A DNA stretch of 64,000 bases from Erigeron canadensis. Taxonomy: Eukaryota; Streptophyta; Magnoliopsida; Asterales; Asteraceae. The notes beneath the pieces are model-generated. The model saw nothing but the letters and a program-made list of their open reading frames with translations. It was not told the DNA's origin and did not search any database. The stretch spans positions 5,257,513-5,321,512 of the forward strand of contig NC_057762.1 of the NCBI RefSeq assembly GCF_010389155.1. The letters run 5' to 3'. Shown piece by piece: positions 31,768 to 45,310 of the stretch. The stretch's first letter is position 1, and each line of letters opens with the position of its first letter. Made by a program: the position numbers and the translations under genes.

Positions 31768-34024
31768 TGTGAATTCGATATAGTATGCTCCTCCTGCTGC
31801 TCCAAGGTTAAGAGCAAATGCTCTTGTTGCTGCATGCTAATTAGTAGCTGTTGCCGAGGTCTTGAGAAGCTGCTAGAATTAATCTCTATAATATGCAAAT
31901 ATGCTGATAATGGTTGCGATAAGACAACACTTTACACTTAAAAAAAGCGATCATGAAGAAATGTGTTGCTAGGTCACATACTTTTGCCCTCACCCGTCGT
32001 GTTCCTATGGTAGTTCTAGCTTGCATCTGTACCTCCACTTCACTAGCGACCACAGAGAATGCATCACCCGCTTCACCTACAACGCCCCTTTCACTGTTTC
32101 CATAGATATGGATCAAAAGCAATTGTTTCTTCAAGAACAATCAGGAAGTCCGTTGTTCATTCTCAATCAGGATGTTCAAAAACATGGACGGACTTTTTAT
32201 CTTGTGTGTATCGGTCATAGCACATTAAAAAACAACTTTGCATATGAACTCACTGCTGAAAGCATGGATACATCTCTTTCATTAAAGTCTGTTCCAATGA
32301 TATACTACAAGAATTCGATGAAAGATGCCCCCATAAAGAATTACCTAACAGTTTCATCTGAGTTTGCGGATGACAGTGGAATTCTGTCTCTATCTGTCTG
32401 CATACGTACACGTGTCTTACCCATTGAGACAGAGGAAAAATTGAATTGGGACCACGATGAAAGTTCATATGGTTGTCTAAAGGTGGTGCTTAGTGATCCT
32501 TTCATGTTGGCTTGCTCGATTTGTCTCGAGCTATTGTGGCACCCCATCTTCCAGGTATTATGTCTTGTTTTAATGTGTTTCTGTGTTACTGTATATTCTG
32601 GGTTTAGAAAGTTATAACTAAAACCAATGAAGCGTGCAATGTGTTGGCTGGACTGGGTCAAACCGTGCAAGCTGGTCCTGTTTGGCCCGTTTGTCGGTTT
32701 AACATCATTTTTTTAGTTAAGAAGAAATAAGGAGTTGGATTATTTCATTACTAAAAAGTACTTCAAATATATTTAACAATTGAGTTTGAATTCCTTTGTT
32801 CACCAACTCCTGTACACAAACGAAACATATGATACTTTTCGCATTTGGTAACTCAACATTGCGTCCAACTTAAAGTGCACCACAAATGTTATTCTTATAT
32901 GTGAACTTTTGGTTCTTTATCATTCTGTCAAGTAGTTGCGGCCTGCTTGCCCTGTTTGGCCGGGTTTGACGATTCAGTATACTCCCTTATTGGTACTATG
33001 ATTCTTCCTATTTATTTCAACATCGCTTCTTACAAAGGCAATCCTTATTACAACCCCTAGTTAGCCATTTCTAGGCAAGATAGATCTTTCGACCTTTATC
33101 CAACACACTACAAAGCGTATTCTGTTTTCCATCACAACCTACAAGTGTATAATTAGATAGTACGAGTAATTGATTAACTGGTCATTGTATTATGCTAGGA
33201 ATAATTTGTTACTGTGTGATGTGGTGTCAGCTATGGAAAGTTGATTTTTGATTTACGATGTTGCAGTGTGAGAATGGCCATCTAGGTTGCTCCTCTTGTT
33301 GCTCTAAGCTGAAGTATATGTTGTTGTTGTGGTTATAGCTATTAGCCATTGCCGAGGTTTTGAGAAGGTCACCGAATCAGTCAAGATGATATTATGCAAA
33401 AATGCCAAGAATGGTTGCGAACTGACCATGCCTGATGTCTTACAGCAAGAGTGAACATGATAAAGAATGTGTCCGTGGCACGTGTTTTTGCCCTCACCCA
33501 TCATGCCCCTTTGCCAATTCTTTTGAGAACTTGTATCTTCACTTTGGCATCCAACATGCGGCTTTTAGCGCCCCCCCCCCCCCCCCCCCCCCCCTTCAGC
33601 TACAACATTGCCTTCTCTATTTGTGTCAGAAGCACGTATATCTTCAACTTCAAGAACAAAAGGGAACCATGATCTTCAGAGGCGGTACCAAAGAAAGAAG
33701 GGGGGAGGGGGACAATGTGCCCTTTAGATTATTTTTATGGATCATTAAATTTTGCCCCAGCTGAATACTTTTTTTATCCATGGATTTATTTAGTTGTGCC
33801 CCCTCTTGGATATCTTTATGGTACCACCCATTGATCTTCATTCGCAATCATGAAGTCCTACAACATGGACGAGTTTTTTATGTTGAATTGGCCTGGCGCA
33901 CGTGCATTATGCAATATTTATGTACATCAAAAGTGCCCAAACAGTTTCCCAGCAAGAATTTTCTAACAGTCCCATCTGAGAGGTATTTCTTCCATAGGAA
34001 CGATTGTCTCGAATATAATTGACA
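31768..34024 (+). pseudogene. Broken tandem RING-SINA (SIAH-type) E3 ubiquitin ligase
   Basis: Exon 1 (31768-32554) starts with the second half of a RING (CSSCCSKVKSKC). A SIAH-type zinc finger and SINA domain follow (LYLHFTSDH, RFTYNAPFTVSID, KNYLTVSSE). The exon ends with the first half of another RING (FMLACSICLELLWHPIFQ). After an intron (32555-33266), exon 2 completes that RING (CENGHLGCSSCCSKLK) and starts a second SINA module (FCPHPSCPFAN, KNFLTVPSE). Breaks: a one-base insertion giving TAA at 31939, a TAG at 31970-31972, several frame changes after 33320, and a poly-C run at 33571. SINA proteins dimerise and mark targets for degradation. No functional protein is expected. Confidence 0.85.
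33571..33594. repeat. Poly-C run of 24 inside the SINA pseudogene
   Basis: A run of 24 C replaces part of the second SINA module, between the zinc finger and FSYNIAF. Confidence 0.95.
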
Positions 34025-34637
34025 TATAACAGAATGTTATTCTTCTATTCTTCAAAGAGTGTTTGTAATGGGTTGTTCTGAGTGTGATTTCGGGCAGGTG
34101 CATTTTCTACATTCTTAGAAAGTAATTAAGTGTTACTCATTTAACATAAGTATTTAATTATTAGAAGCATTTGAAGCAGCATCAGAAGTAGAAATCTACA
34201 TATTTATTTCTAGCTTGCTTCTTTATACATTGATAACAGTCTAGTATATTAGCAAACTTTATGTAACTATATATACTGCTTATACTTTGAAGGTATGGAA
34301 CTCTAATGTGAAGACTGAAGACGTTCATTAAATCCATTAAGCATTCTTGTTTTCAGATTTTGGGTTTGGGGTTTACTTAATAGGCCATTATTATCTGAAA
34401 ATAGATACTGTTCAGTTATATATGAAAAGTTTCTGTTTCACATCTTGATATATGATCATGTAGTGTAGTAGTGTCTTCAAACATATGCTTATGGGCGAGC
34501 ATTGAACTTTAAAATAGTTTAGCAATTGATTTTCTTGCAAGTTCATCAGAAATTAATACTTGTACATAATAGGCTAACGATTATAAATGTACAAATTTAT
34601 TTGAGGGATGTTTGGCATAGCTTTTTCATTTGCTTAA

Positions 34638-34858
34638 GGATGGTCATGAGATAGGTATCGTCCCGTACCGGTTTAGGTTACCGGCAATAAATACCAATCC
34701 CAAAAATCATCAAAACATGGTCTTATGTCCGGAAATCATAAAAAATGGATATTGGTCCCAGTTCCACCTAAAATTCGGTACCACTTTTCGGTACCAGTAT
34801 TAGGATGTTATCGGAATGGGACCGGAACATGAGAAATTTTGCTCATCCATGTTTTGGT
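34638..34858. mobile_element. hAT-like MITE with GGTACCGG repeats
   Basis: The right end read on the minus strand (CATGGATGAGCAAAATTT) is a common hAT-type terminus. The interior is full of TACCGG/GGTACC words at both ends. The left end (GGATGGTCATGAGA) matches only weakly. Confidence 0.45.
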
Positions 34859-36279
34859 TTCTAGTTTATTGTGCTTAGTTAAGGCTATTAAGCCTTTTTT
34901 TATCCAAAAATGTTATGCTTAATAGTCTTTTTAAAAAGCATTTTTCAAGAAGTCATGATAAGTTGGCTTTTGAGTTTTTTACTTGACTTGTTTTTGCTGA
35001 GCAATGATTTTTTCCAAATAACTTTTACTTAGACTTGTTTTTTACATAGTTGGGTACTTGGGTTTGACAAATTCTAAGTCTTTTCTCTGTCCTCCTTTAT
35101 TCACTTTTTACAAACCACGTCGTCTATCAACATGTAGAATACATAAACAATCGACTTTGAAGTTTGAATGCCTACCCAAGATAAATATGCCACCTTGTTA
35201 AACCCATGTCTAACAAACACGATTATAAATGCAAATCTTTTTCATCATGCATTATGTTTATATTTAGACACTAAAAGTTATTTTTATCCATTTGGTTAGT
35301 TGATTCTTACCACATTAACTTTTTTAATAACTTTTTTAGTAAGTAAAAAATCATCCAATTAAATAATGTCAATATTAAAATATTGACTTAAACTTTGTAA
35401 AAACTACATGTATAAATCTTCTTGAATTGCAAATGCCATGTTGAGCGTCCCCAAAACACCTAATTATATAGTTCTTCGAATTTCTTTATATAACTAACAT
35501 TATTACAATAATCATACTCTTTATTAGTAAGATGAAGATGACTTGGAGAGTTTTTAATACTATAAATGATTAAATGCACCTCGGTTGAAATATCGACTTG
35601 TTGGTCCATTTGACGTTACTTTTTAAATTACATGTTTGATAGATTTACCCATATGTGCAACCCATTCATTCGTAAATGGGTCTACATTATACAACCGAAA
35701 AACTAGTATAGTAGAGAATAGAGACGATCAAAGAATCTTAAGACAACATTTACATGATAACTATCGCAGTCTAGAAAACAATAATATTTGAACACTTAAA
35801 TTTAAAAGAAACAATGTAATGGTAATTATTGAGAGTATGATGTGTCTAACTTGCACCGACTAGCAATGAAATCACTGCATATTTCCTACATTCTAAGTTT
35901 CTAACTCACATTACCACCACGATCAGCAAACGAGATACCCAAATCAAGAAGGGATAACATATGTTTTTACTGCAATTGTAGTTTTGGAGAAAAAAATGAA
36001 ATCAACATAAAAATAACAAGTACAACTTTATGAACCAACAATTGATATTTTTATAATTTATTTATTTGATTTTATTTTTAGGTGGTAAGAAACAATTGAC
36101 TAACTAAAATTTTTTTATAGATTTCTAAATCTAGATAAATACTTCTATATTGAACCATTTAAGTAATTTTTCCTTTTGCTTATAAATGGTTCCGCAACTA
36201 CAAAATGAGTTTGTAGTTTAATCTATACCCCTCATAAATATTTGTTGAAACACATAAATTTTAAATATACATCTTTAGA
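34859..36279. other. AT-rich intergenic DNA
   Basis: No gene, RNA gene or clear element is recognised. Confidence 0.5.
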
Positions 36280-36704
36280 CTAGCGTTGTACCCGCACGAT
36301 GAAGCGTGGAATAAAAAAAAAACGTCGGTGGTTTGATGGTGGTTTGTGGGGCGACGGCGATGAAAAAGAAAAAAAAATAAGTCGGCGGCGGTGGATGGTG
36401 GTTTGATGGTGGTTTTTGGGGCGGTGGTGGATGGTGTTTATGGGGGGATAGCGTACATAGAAGGTCGATTGCGGCGGTGGATGGTGGTATTTGGGGCGGT
36501 GGTGGATGGTGTTTATGGGGGAGAAAATCAGAGAAGGGGGGAGGGAGAGAAAATCGAAAATCGGATGAACGTATGTGTGTGTAATGAGCGTGATGGAGAA
36601 AAAATAGGGTAGTGTAAATTAGGAGGGCATAAAAGACATTTTAAAGGTAGAGGTGTTAAAAGAGGGGTGATGTAGTTTGTTTATTAAGTGAGTATAGATA
36701 TAGA
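36280..36704 (-). mobile_element. Non-autonomous Helitron, 425 bp
   Basis: In minus orientation it starts TCTATATCTATACTCACTT at 36704 and ends GCGGGTACAACGCTAG at 36280. It is flanked by host A (36279) and T (36705), as expected for insertion between A and T. The interior holds a degenerate G-rich tandem repeat (GGCGGTGGATGGTG, 36380-36520). No Rep/helicase ORF. Confidence 0.75.
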
Positions 36705-37700
36705 TAAAGTCGAATGAAGCGAACCACATCTAAGTTGCTACCGGGTTACTACCAACGCCGGACCCCATAGGCGACTTAGGGGGTTTTCTGCTAGGGTTCA
36801 TTTTTGCTTTGGGCGTTTAGTACAAGTAACCAGCCACTTTTATTTTATTTTTTTTCCCTCACCTTTCCCCATTTTAAATTTTTAACTAATTATTGCTACC
36901 TTTTAGAAGTCCTCCATCCGTATAAGTTGCTCCCCTCCTCCATTTTAACTTGGAATGTGGCCAAGAGGTACTTGGTACTATAATCTTTGGACGAAGAATA
37001 CCGACTCCTGAGAATGCTCCAGAATCTTTTCGGTTGTTCGCTCGAGAACTACGGTCACATGCTGCGAATCCCCTTTCTTAACTTTACTTAATAATTAATT
37101 AACACTTTAATCAAACTTTTTTGCTTCTATAATTAAATAATATGGTTTATTTTTAATTATATTTATTAATATTAATTATCAAAATCTCAAGCATCTCTAT
37201 ATAACTAAGAGATGATAATTTTTACTTATGTGACATAACTTTTTATTTGACGACTAATGCTTTTACTTACTTGTCACTTCTACATATTATTTTGATTTAG
37301 TTATTGTCAAGTAAATGTCATCCAAATCTATATTGTCTATATAATTGTTTTTTAGAACTTTTCGTCTTTATTATTATTTTTTCAAAACTTGTCACTTTTA
37401 TATTCAACTTTCCCGATCTCATACATTTGCTATTTTTCAAGAAAGAAAAAATAAAATTAAACCAAAAAGTACTAATATACATAATTAATTTAAGATAATA
37501 TACTACTTATGTCATAGTGTGTATTTCAAGTAATGTTTATAATTATTTTTATAATAATAATATTCCTTTTGTTTCATTTTAATTGTCCTATTTTAACTAG
37601 TCAAGTCTTTTTCTTCAGGCTTTAATTGTAAATTATATATTTGTTAATGAAAGTTATATCAATGAAAAATATATTTAAAACTCAATATGTTATCATAGGT
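36705..37700. other. Intergenic DNA, no supported gene
   Basis: 36720-37080 has higher GC and looks single-copy but contains no recognisable exon. The rest is AT-rich. Confidence 0.4.
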
Positions 37701-37706
37701 TATAGA

Positions 37707-37965
37707 TTACTTGGGCTTAGATCAAGTGGCCACCTGGGCCCTCTTTGGGGTTCTGGGGGAAGAGATGTTGGCTTGAAGACCAGAAATCGAATCTCAATTC
37801 TCCATGGTTTTTGGCATTTACCTCTTCAGACGCGTGTTGGTCATGTTATCACACCCGTGGTCTCCAAGGGTGTCTTTGGGCTCCAACCGCTAGCATACTG
37901 TCCACTTAGATGTCACTACTAGGGGCTCGAACCACTAACCAACAAGCACGTCGTTCAAAAAAAAT
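37707..37965 (+). mobile_element. SINE-like element
   Basis: An A-box-like TAGATCAAGTGG (37718-37729) and B-box-like GAAATCGAATCTC (37783-37795) lead a GC-rich 250-bp body ending TTCAAAAAAAATTC. The word ATATGTTAT occurs on both sides. Box spacing is longer than usual. Confidence 0.45.
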
Positions 37966-38210
37966 TCATATATGTTATATCAAGTGTTATATAACACAAA
38001 GAAAAATAATTACGGTAAAAGTTTAGAGAAAATACTCAAAAAGTCAAACTAAGAAACTTAACATGAGACAGAGAAAGTGATTATTTATTATTCATAGATC
38101 ATAATCTTATTATTTACATAAGTTGTAAGCTGATAGTTTTTATAATACCATAAACTATGAATAATGTTGTAAGTGTTTTTATATATTTTTTTATATACGT
38201 TTTTAGTTAG

Positions 38211-38239
38211 GCCCGGACAACGTCCGGGTTTAATCCAGC
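38211..38239 (+). mobile_element. Decayed Helitron 3' hairpin
   Basis: CCCGGACAACGTCCGGG forms a perfect 7-bp stem with a 3-base loop, followed by TTTAATCCAGC, a changed form of the CTAGT end. Confidence 0.4.
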
Positions 38240-38260
38240 GTTACATAATATAATATCTTA

Positions 38261-39024
38261 TCTTAATGTATACTAAAAGGCAACTGATAACATCAATATA
38301 TACTAAAAGGCAACTGATCTAACATCAATTGATCAATCACAGCTCTCAATTTATTCAAATTGATTAATTCAACACATGTCTAAATTAATTTAGACTTTTT
38401 GGTTTTTATCACCAATTTACACTTTCAACCCTTTATTTAAAAATTAATACTTTATTGCATAATGTTTATCTAAATAGTAAAATATAGCACATTTGGATTA
38501 GTAATTATAATCAGACTATATTTAGGATAATTATTGTTAATTATTAGTAAATGAAATCAGATTATAATTAGGATAATCATTGTTGTTATCAGTAATTGGA
38601 ATTAAACTATATGTAGGATACATAATCTTCTTATATAAACTGAACCCTACAAATAACATAACAACATACAAAATCATTAAAAACCCCATGAACCAGCTGC
38701 TAATATTATTTTTCTTAACAGTCATGGCTAACGAAAACAAAATTACTTTTTAGCAAAATATTAATGAGAACTCGGTCAATTATGTAATCAAAGTTAAGAT
38801 ATTGTTTATCTGGAAGGGTTTGAACAAAAGAAACTCTACCACACCTCTAGACTTTAGCATTGATATGATTTAGCATTCAGTATTAAGATTTGAACATTTT
38901 AATATTTTTAAGTATATTTTTATATTTAACATATAAATAATTTTTTTATTCAATATACAAATTCTTATATTGATACTTGATAAAGTTGTAAAAATCGTGT
39001 ATTTGACACGGGTCTGAAATCTAG
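38261..39024 (+). mobile_element. Non-autonomous Helitron, 764 bp
   Basis: It starts TCTTAATGTATACTAAAAGG after an A, has a hairpin (CGTGT...ACACG, 38996-39010), and ends GGGTCTGAAATCTAG followed by T. It shares both ends with the element at 49548-50651. About 28 bp at the start are duplicated (TATACTAAAAGGCAACTGAT twice). Confidence 0.7.
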
Positions 39025-39925
39025 TTATCAACTAATTATATGTTAATCTATCTTGAAAAATTAAAGCTTAAATTTAGTCTTTTTAAAGATAATATAAGAA
39101 TCCATGATATCTCTTTTAATTCAAAATATTGTGTAACAATCACAAAATTATGTCATTCGAATAATCGCTAAACGTATTATACTATTCCTAATACCTGTAT
39201 TATGTACGGTAGTTATATTGATTATATCACAAAGAAATTCGAATATGTCACATATATGATTTGTGGGTATGAAATAAATTGCGGTTAAAGTAAACCGATC
39301 ATCGAAACAAAATAATAATAAATAGTAATGATAGATATAATATATGTTTAGTTAGAGTTTTGGATTTACCTTAAATTTTTATAATCACATCAAAATCGGA
39401 TCTTGTAAGCATACTGAATGACGGTAAATAGTCTGGTGATTTCGAACCGTAAAGTCAAATTTGTTAGGTCTTCATGTTAATAACATACTATTATAAATAA
39501 TATAAACAATAGGAGTTGAAGAATTGAGAAAAAAAAAAGAAATATTTTTATTAACGAGAAAACGATCAATAAAACAAGGTTATAATGTGTTTTGTATCCA
39601 TAAGTCAAGAGTTAAAGTTTAATTATAAGTCTAATAAGGAAATTGAATCTATATACAACTAAAAAAGCTAATTCAATTAAATAAATAAATTAAAACGACA
39701 CATGTCAAGCCAATAGTTAGAGTTTAAATTTGAGTATAATAAGAAAATTGAATTTATATACAACTAAAAAAACTAATTTAATTAAATAAATAAAATAAAA
39801 CGACACATGTCGATCACAAATTATAACACGTATTGTTTTAAGAACATATCAATCATGTTTTAGTTTATGGGTAGATTTATACTTTTGCTACACAAGTAAT
39901 AACACTGGTATTAAACTAGTATTAA

Positions 39926-40204
39926 TCTATACTATATTATAAAAGAAATAGCCCATTTTATTTATGAAAGTGTTGAAAATATGTAATATTTTCACTTAGC
40001 ACCCCTTAAAATATTTCAACATACACTACCCTATAACATTAATGATTAATTTACACTACCAATCCTTTATTCTTTAATATATTTTCATTAACCATTTACA
40101 TCAATTATCCACATCACTTGACGCCGTCTCCACCACCAACACCCGGCCCCCCACTACAACGGCATTGTCACGACCACCGTCACATTGCGCGGGTAACGTG
40201 CTAG
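39926..40204 (+). mobile_element. Non-autonomous Helitron, 279 bp, upstream of the porin gene
   Basis: It begins TCTATACTATATTATAAAAG after A and ends GCGCGGGTAACGTGCTAG before T, both classic. It ends 381 bp before the porin start codon, so it forms part of the upstream region. Confidence 0.8.
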
Positions 40205-40475
40205 TCAATCAAAAAGTATATAGATAAACAAACAATCTTGAAATCACACACATGATAATTAAAAAAAAAAATACCAATCCTATCTTTTTCTTCAAGAAAA
40301 CATTAGAATAGAAAAATCAGTTCCACACCCAAAACCTAAGTCCTTAAAATCTAACGGCCAGAAATCCAACAAACTACCGCTTCATCTCAATCCAACGATC
40401 CAGAAAGTTAGGGCTTCATTCTTTCTTTTTCCCCAATTCTTTCATCCATTTTTATTTTATTTAACCCATCCCACC

Positions 40476-40482
40476 TATAAAT
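40476..40482 (+). promoter_or_regulatory. TATA box of the porin gene
   Basis: TATAAAT lies 109 bp upstream of the ATG and is followed by a CT-rich, CACACA-containing leader typical of a plant 5' UTR. Confidence 0.6.
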
Positions 40483-40584
40483 CTTACTAAATATCTCATT
40501 CTTTCATCATTAGCTCTCAACATTCACACACACACACAAAATCTCTTTTAATTTTCTTTTAAAATCTCTTAATTTTTTTCAAAA

Positions 40585-43500
40585 ATGGTTAAAGGTCCAG
40601 GTCTATACACTGACATTGGCAAAAAAACCAGAGGTTATTTTTCTTTCATTTTTATCTCTATAATAATTTATAATATGTATATATTTATATATATATATAT
40701 ATAGATTGATGTATCTATAATTAATTAAATAGATCTATATTTATTGATGATTTTTTTTTGAATTTGTGAATGAAGATCTTCTAAACAGGGATTATCAGGC
40801 TGACCATAAGTTCACCATCACCACTTTCTCACCTACTGGTGTTGTAAGTGCTTATTTTTTATTTTTTTTATTTATTATTCTATATGTGTCTATATGTGTG
40901 TATATATACATAAATACATATATAATATTGTATTTGTTGATCTGTTTGATTAGCTGTGATTTTGATAATTTTAGATTTATATTAGCATTTTACTGTGTCA
41001 TTGATTATGCTTTTATATTCTCTATATGTACACACACATATATTTGTTGTATATATCAAGAGTTAGATAAAAATTATTAGAATAGAATAGCTTGACATGC
41101 ATTGTGGAATAGGTAAATGTAGATTTTGTACTAATAACTTTGATAAAAGATATTTTTATGGTGTAACTGAATGTGTTAAAATAGTTATTATTTAAGTTTA
41201 ACTCTATAGATTTATAATATTTTTTTTGTTTTGTTTTTTTGGGCCTGATTTTTAATAAGAAGTGTGTGCATCACATAAGCTAGACATGAGAAATTGTTAA
41301 ATTGTGTAGTTGCTTTATTTATATATATATTCTATATATCTAGTTGGAGTATCTGATTCTTTTGACAAATAAAGTTAAAGATGTCTGTTGAAAAGTTGGT
41401 GTTAGTCCCCACTCTCTTCAATGGGTATTCGTGGTTTAATATCGTTTTTTTAGTGTTCCTTTTTGGGTTATGGTTGATGTTTAGAGTGGATATATTAATC
41501 TCAAGGCTTTAATGTAATGATTTAAAGATTTGACTATATTCGCTGTCTGCATTTTCAAGTGTGTGTTACTGTATTTTTGTTGACATGTATGATGAAATTA
41601 AAATTTCAATGTGGAAATCTGAATAACATATTTGCTGAAATTTCGATTAAATTGAACTATCCTTTCGTATGTATGGATGTAGTCATATTTGGGAGTATTT
41701 GATCTATAGATTTTCCCCATATGTTCTCAGTTCGATTGCTGCATTTGTGTCTTTTAGCTTTGGATATCGTGCATATCTCTTTATATAGTGTCATGGAATA
41801 CGCATTCTGAAGTCATGTTTAAGCTATGTACAATTGTTTTTTGATTTTGTCAGAGCTTATTATTCCACTAGAATAACTTTACTTATTTCACAATATGCAG
41901 GCAATCACATCATCTGGGACAAAGAAAGGAGAATTGTTTCTTGCAGATGTCAACACCCAATTGAAGAGGAACAATGTCACTACTGATATCAAAGTGGACA
42001 CAAACTCTAACGTATGACAATCAATCTACTGCTCGTTAGTTATAATTTTCTTTTTGCTTTATAATCTTTCTTAATTCTTGTTTATATCTTATTATATTAT
42101 ATATTATGTATATATCATAGTCTTAATGCTTTAGTGATATTGTTTTAGGTATTGATATGTTTTTGATATCAAGGTTGTTTTGACTCTATTCGAAGTATTA
42201 TGTTATTGAAACTTTTGAATTTATCAAGTTGAATATGTTATGTGTAAACTAAGGGGATGCGAGAATCCCAAAGATTGGAATAATAATTGGATGCTCCATT
42301 GACAATATCATTATTAGCAAAGATACCTGGGTTGCTTGATGCTCTTCTCCAAATTGTATGTGACAAAACTTATATGGCCTCACATGTTTATCAGTTTTTT
42401 TTTAAAATTTTTTTGAAAAATACTGTTTTCTTTTTTATAGATATTGGATTCATAATAGTGGTCTTTCATACTCATTGGATTTATCTCAAAGAAATAATTG
42501 TTGGTCTATAGTATTGTTACATAAGCAATTTACGATCGAGCTGTACATTTTACTTACACGGAGTAACACGCTATCTCTTTTGTATGTAGAGCTATACTTG
42601 GCATATTTTAATCGGCTACTATCAATTCTTACTAATCATTATAGGTAGTAAGAAACTTATGACTAAATAGGAAAAATTTTTTGTAAGTGTTAGCTTCTCT
42701 TATCTCTTCTTTTGGACATGTGGCAAGTTTATATGAAAGGAGCTATGTTCAAAAAATTTGAAAAATAAAGTTGGAAGAATGAAACTGTTTTATTGATCGC
42801 CTAGTGTCTGGACCGTGTCAGTTTTTTTTTTCTTTGGATGAAAATTTGGCTTCATGTATACCACATTGTCCATGATTACCTTTATATGTGTACTTTACCT
42901 GAGGTTAAGCATCATGGTATCTACTCTTGGGTTCTATGTTTTAAACTTTTAGCTAATGTATTTTACATTCAGCATTAAGTGCGCAGGAAGCTCTCTGAGA
43001 TGGATTAGCCCTCCCAGCTGATGATGTTTATTGTTTGTTTTCCTTGGTGCTATTAATTTTTATTGCTCCATGTTGTATTGCTTTCAGCAAGTTATCTGAA
43101 TCTTATCTTTGTGGTTATCCTTTGGTTCTTGGATAGCTTGTTTGACTATCATTTATAAATCTGCTGATTCATTGCAACATTACTTTGTAGCTCTCTACAA
43201 CCATTGCGGTCGATGAACCTGCTCCTGGGTTGAAGGCGATCCTTAGCTTCAAAGTTCCCGATCAAAGATCTGGAAAGGTATGTTGTGACTTATTCTGGTT
43301 TGAAGACTGTTATTTTTGAATCAACCCGAATGCAGGAATAAATGCACATTTTAAATTGCATTCTTTATTTCACGGGAGTTAAATGGTAATACTTAGAATA
43401 TCTGATTGTCTACTGGTAGTTGGAACTTCAATATTTGCACGACTATGCTGGAATCTCCACAAGTATTGGGTTGACTGCCAACCCTATTGTCAACTTCTCT

Positions 43501-44208
43501 GGTGTGGTGGGAACAAATGCTACTGCTATCGGAACTGATGTATCTTTCGACACCAAAACTGGAAACTTTACCAAGTACAATGCTGGGATTAGCTTCACCA
43601 ATGCTGACCTTATTGCTGCTTTGACCCTGTGAGTAATTCTAATTCGTTCTTAATGACTATGTTTTATATCAACGATTATTGTGAATCTTATAACAAAATC
43701 AAATCCACTACCTTCCAATTCTTTTATCGTGAATACAAAACATTGCAGTCATTTGGTTGGCACTTTGACTTTTGGAGTCCATTTTTTAGTTTTGTTAACT
43801 TTTGCATTGAACCTTTTGAGTTTGAACTGTATCAACTCTAGCTAAACTTAATGGATTTGCTTCATTAGCATTTGTTATTTACGCATAATTATATAATACA
43901 GGAATGACAAGGGTGATTCTCTCAATGCATCATATTACCATACCGTGAAGCCTTTGACCAACACAGCAGTGGGTGCAGAAGTGAACCACTGCTTCTCAAG
44001 CAATGAAAACACAATCACAGTTGGGACTCAACATGCTTTGGACCCATTGACCACAGTCAAGGCTCGCATCAACAACCAAGGCAAAGTTAATGCTCTTATC
44101 CAGCATGAGTGGCGCCCCAAATCTCTATTTACCATTTCAGGAGAAGTTGATACCAGAGCCATTGACAAGAGTGCCAAGTTTGGTCTTGCTTTGGCCCTTA
44201 AGCCATGA
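40585..44208 (+). CDS. VDAC: Mitochondrial outer-membrane porin, VDAC
   Basis: Six exons join without frame breaks: 40585-40633, 40776-40843, 41901-42011, 43191-43277, 43420-43628 and 43902-44208, giving 276 residues, the usual plant VDAC length. The start [19 protein letters not shown] is the conserved N-terminal segment that lies in the pore. The body repeats amphipathic strands of a 19-stranded barrel, and the end ([19 protein letters not shown], then ALALKP) is the typical plant C-terminus. VDAC passes ATP, ADP and metabolites across the outer mitochondrial membrane and affects cell-death signalling. All introns are GT-AG; the first donor is GTTATT and an AAG acceptor opens exon 2. The HIR gene lies tail-to-tail downstream. 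Confidence 0.97.
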
Positions 44209-45310
44209 GATGTTTTGTTTTTTTTAACCGGCTCTGAAACCGAAAGGTTTTCTCTGTTCAAACTTTTGTCGGTTCTCTTGGACGTAGAAATAATTTCTTA
44301 ACAGTTTTAAGGAGCCTTAGTTTCTCTACTTATCCATGGGTAGTAGATATATTTGCGGAAGTTAATTTTGGAATTTTCTTTTGATCGAATATTGAGTACT
44401 GTTCATGCAAAAAAGTGTTTTTTGCTTATATCGATGTGGTGCGGATGCATTTACCAGTTAGATTGCTTTTGTTTTAATCTGTCCTGTTCGTTGATGGTTG
44501 ATGCTTAAACGTTTGCATATTTGCCTGTTTGGGTGTCAAAGCTACTTGACGTCTTGACCTAATTGAAGCTTGGACGCTGTTTTCAAATCTTGTGCTTATG
44601 AACATTTTCAGGTTATCAAAGTAGAGTTGAGCAATTATTTCACATACATAAATTGATTAGTGGACCCAACCATCAAAATATAACCCTGACCAATTATTAT
44701 ATCTTGAACTGAAATACCAGTTTAGGAAATTTCTAATCCGATTCAAAGGTATCACTTATCCAATTGGCTGGCAATGTAACGACTTTCAGGTGTCGTGGTC
44801 GAGGTTGATGCTTTTAGTTTTTTATTTCATGAAACAATTATTGTAACGTGCCATTGGGGCTAATTAGTTTCTAAATATATATTTCCTTGAGAAGGTTATT
44901 TTGTATATGGTGTTAGTCAATTATACTTTTCCATGAGAAGATTATTTTATGCCAAGCAAGCAAAACTGCACATATCCTTCTTTTGTTTCTCACGGTTCTT
45001 GTAAAGAGTAGACCTATCTGTGTACCTTGGTAACTTAACGTAAATGTAATTTTAAACTCGGAACCTCTAAGTTTTCATTAACCAACATAAAATAATATGA
45101 AAAAACAATTACATACACACTAGCCGTACCTAGAGATACGCTTACCAACTCAAATCAAAATGAGCAAACAGATATCCATAGACAATAGTAACAGTTATAT
45201 ACACACCCATATCATACCAATATATGCATCTTTAATCGTAAAAAGTCCTATATGTTCATAGAGAACTTGAGTCGTCATGTATTCAGGCATTTCAATGACC
45301 AACATGTAAA
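44209..45310. other. Space between the convergent porin and HIR genes
   Basis: It contains the 3' UTRs of both genes, with T-rich and AATAA-like words but no clear single polyadenylation site. No further gene is seen. Confidence 0.6.

Noticed and set aside
36391..36612. Glycine/Val-rich 73-codon frame
   Set aside because: Produced by the G-rich array inside a Helitron.
42287..42511. 74-codon plus frame in the porin gene
   Set aside because: It lies inside the third porin intron and has a low-complexity hydrophobic composition.
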